Source: Eubacteriaceae bacterium ES3 (GTDB lineage: Bacteria; Bacillota; Clostridia; Eubacteriales; Eubacteriaceae). Taken from it: 64,000 nt of DNA. The DNA lies in contig CP130741.1 in assembly GCA_030586155.1 (NCBI GenBank), positions 924,680-988,679 of the forward strand. The letters are read 5' to 3'. Made by a program: the position numbers and the translations under genes. Of the stretch, positions 62,650-64,000 are shown piece by piece (the first letter of the stretch is position 1; the number at the start of each line of letters is the position of its first letter). The notes under the pieces were generated by a model that saw only the letters and a program-made list of their open reading frames with translations, was not told the origin of the DNA and searched no databases.

Positions 62650-63561
62650 ATGAGTTATGATACGATTATTATAGGTGCAGGTCCGGCGGGACTGACTGCT
62701 GGCGTTTATGCTGGACGGGGAATGTTAAAAACCCTGATTCTTGAACGTGGCGGGATTGGCGGACAGATTGCCACCAGCTGGGAGATTGAAAACTATCCTG
62801 GAGCACCCCCAGAGAGTACTGGACCGGCTCTGACAGAACGAATGCGAGAACAATGTGTTGAATTTGGGGTTGAATTTAAAACAGGGATTTTTAATGGATT
62901 TGAAAAACAGAGTGATCATATTAGGGTAAAAACTGAAAATGGTGATTTGCTCACAAAAACCTTGATTCTGGCTACCGGATCTGAACCAAGTATGATCGGC
63001 TGTAAGGGTGAAGTCGAACTCCGCGGGATGGGTGTATCCTATTGTGCAACCTGCGATGCCAACTTCTTCAAAAATATGAAGGTTGCTGTAATTGGTGGCG
63101 GTAATACCGCCCTAGAAGAAGCTCTTTTTTTGACAAAATATGCATCGTCGGTCACCGTCATTCATCGTCGTAATGAATTGCGTGGGGCCAAAATTCTTCA
63201 GAATCGTGTCAGAGACCACGAAAAAATTGACTTTTTACTTGATTCGGTGGTCGAAGAAATTATTGGCAATGCCTATGTGGAAGCGATTAAGGTAAAAAAT
63301 CTTATAACTGATGAGGTAGAAACCATTCCGATGGACGGTGTCTTTGTTTTTGTTGGTCAGAAACCCAATACAGAGGGTTTTGAAGGGCTTTTAAAACAGA
63401 ATGATCATGGCTATCTTTTAACGGATGATGAAATGAGAACTGATATTGAAGGGGTATTTGCAGCAGGTGATATCAGACAAAAGTCCTTGAGACAGGTAGT
63501 TACTGCAACTGGGGATGGTGCTATCGCGGCATCAAATGCCATTAAGTTTATCGAAGGTTAA
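62650..63561 (+). CDS. trxB: Thioredoxin reductase
   Basis: A 303-aa flavoprotein. The N-terminal FAD motif is GAGPAGLTAGVYAGRG, the redox-active pair is C132/C135 (SYCATCDANFF, with Ala where most TrxB have Gly) and the NAD(P)H motif is GGGNTALEEALFL. The C-terminal FVFVGQKPNTEG and FAAGDIRQKSLRQVVTATGDGA motifs are intact. It keeps thioredoxin reduced. A GTGAGGTGA ribosome site precedes the ATG. Confidence 0.95.
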   Translation: MSYDTIIIGAGPAGLTAGVYAGRGMLKTLILERGGIGGQIATSWEIENYPGAPPESTGPALTERMREQCVEFGVEFKTGIFNGFEKQSDHIRVKTENGDLLTKTLILATGSEPSMIGCKGEVELRGMGVSYCATCDANFFKNMKVAVIGGGNTALEEALFLTKYASSVTVIHRRNELRGAKILQNRVRDHEKIDFLLDSVVEEIIGNAYVEAIKVKNLITDEVETIPMDGVFVFVGQKPNTEGFEGLLKQNDHGYLLTDDEMRTDIEGVFAAGDIRQKSLRQVVTATGDGAIAASNAIKFIEG

Positions 63562-63622
63562 GTGTTAATAAAAGCAATTTACTGGGATTATCAGACCAGT
63601 CAAAAAATAAAATTGCGATTGG

Positions 63623-63646
63623 GGCTGGAGTGATCCGGTCTTTTTC
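63623..63646 (+). terminator. Terminator after trxB
   Basis: Seven-bp stem GGCTGGA (63623-63629)/TCCGGTC (63634-63640) with two wobble pairs and a GTGA (GNRA) tetraloop, then TTTTT. Confidence 0.78.
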
Positions 63647-63817
63647 ATTTAGAGAGATTAATTTTTAAACTTCAATTGTCCATATATTGAACAATTGAGG
63701 ACTATAATAAAAAGAAAAATTTGGATGTTGCTTAATCTTCTAAAATAGTTACAAAAATAAAAAAACTTTATAAATGTGCGCTAATTTAAGTGTACATAAA
63801 TTAATGCCAGGTGGAAA

Positions 63818-64000
63818 ATGAAACTTGATTTAAATATTACCCAAACACAAAAACTGATCATAACCCAGGAGATGCGCCAGGCAATTGAAATTCTCCAGAT
63901 GACATCTAACGAGCTGAATAACCTGATTGAAAAGGAGACAATGGAAAACCCGGTGCTTGAATTTCCGGAAGGCCCCATTAAGGGTGAACTAAGCGCCCCT
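63818..64000 (+). CDS. rpoN: RpoN, RNA polymerase sigma-54 (5' end only)
   Basis: The first 61 residues are present; the gene runs off the window. The Gln/Leu-rich activator-interacting region I is clear: LNITQTQKLIITQEMRQAIEILQMTSNELNNLIEKETMENPVLE. Such a segment responds to AAA+ activators like the one at 45 kb. A CAGGTGG ribosome site precedes the ATG. Sigma-54 would recognise the -24/-12 promoter at 44434-44452. Confidence 0.94.
   Translation, partial: MKLDLNITQTQKLIITQEMRQAIEILQMTSNELNNLIEKETMENPVLEFPEGPIKGELSAP

Overview
The window looks like a low-to-mid GC, anaerobic, motile Firmicute chromosome. An acetogen of the Eubacteriaceae (Acetobacterium-like) is my best guess, from the Clostridia-style flagellar operon (FliY, CheC, CheD, DUF6470), the ferredoxin / tungsten aldehyde oxidoreductase / iron alcohol dehydrogenase operon, and the MotB sequence. 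This is inference from gene content only; no marker gene for taxonomy is present.

Layout. 1-9.1 kb: motA (3' end), motB, fliM, fliY, cheY, fliO, fliP, fliQ, fliR, flhB and flhA, followed by fliA (sigma-28), two rod proteins (FlgF/FlgG type), a FapA/DUF342 protein, cheC and cheD (to 14 kb). 14-22 kb: cheW-cheB and two very large tandem paralogous chemoreceptors. 22.2-28 kb: a sigma-28 regulated late set (flgM, flgN, flgK, flgL, a DUF6470 gene) and the main flagellin, which has two tandem sigma-28 promoters. 28-38 kb: a visibly AT-rich flagellin-modification island (Maf-type glycosyltransferase, CBS-cupin, NeuB-like synthase lacking its SAF domain, NeuA-phosphatase fusion, two methyltransferases, B12-radical SAM enzyme) that ends in a second flagellin whose frame is broken at a run of six G. 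38-47.2 kb, mostly minus strand: small proteins, then iron alcohol dehydrogenase, MoaD-like carrier, aldehyde ferredoxin oxidoreductase and two ferredoxins, a 1750-bp IS4-family element, a sigma-54 promoter with upstream activator sites, the sigma-54 activator gene and a 1-Cys peroxiredoxin. 47.3-50 kb: a small protein and a minus-strand FliK-like/FlhB-C-like pair. 50-62.5 kb: cheA, cheR, fliD, fliS, a FliT-like gene, then flgB, flgC, fliE, fliF, fliG, fliH, fliI, fliJ. 62.6-64 kb: thioredoxin reductase and the start of rpoN (sigma-54).

How it fits together. Nearly the whole flagellum and chemotaxis pathway is encoded here. Housekeeping-type promoters precede the early flgB operon, and four sigma-28 boxes (TAAA-N15-NNCGATAN) precede flgM-flgL, flagellin (twice) and fliD. 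CheY-P signal termination can be assigned to CheC and FliY, both of which keep two complete phosphatase motifs. The second system is an aldehyde/alcohol redox operon under a sigma-54 promoter, with its probable activator encoded immediately upstream. An insertion sequence with an exact 11-bp target duplication has separated that promoter from the operon it should drive. The most notable signals are this insertion, the possibly phase-variable second flagellin and its glycosylation island, and a pseudoknot-like leader before cheW.
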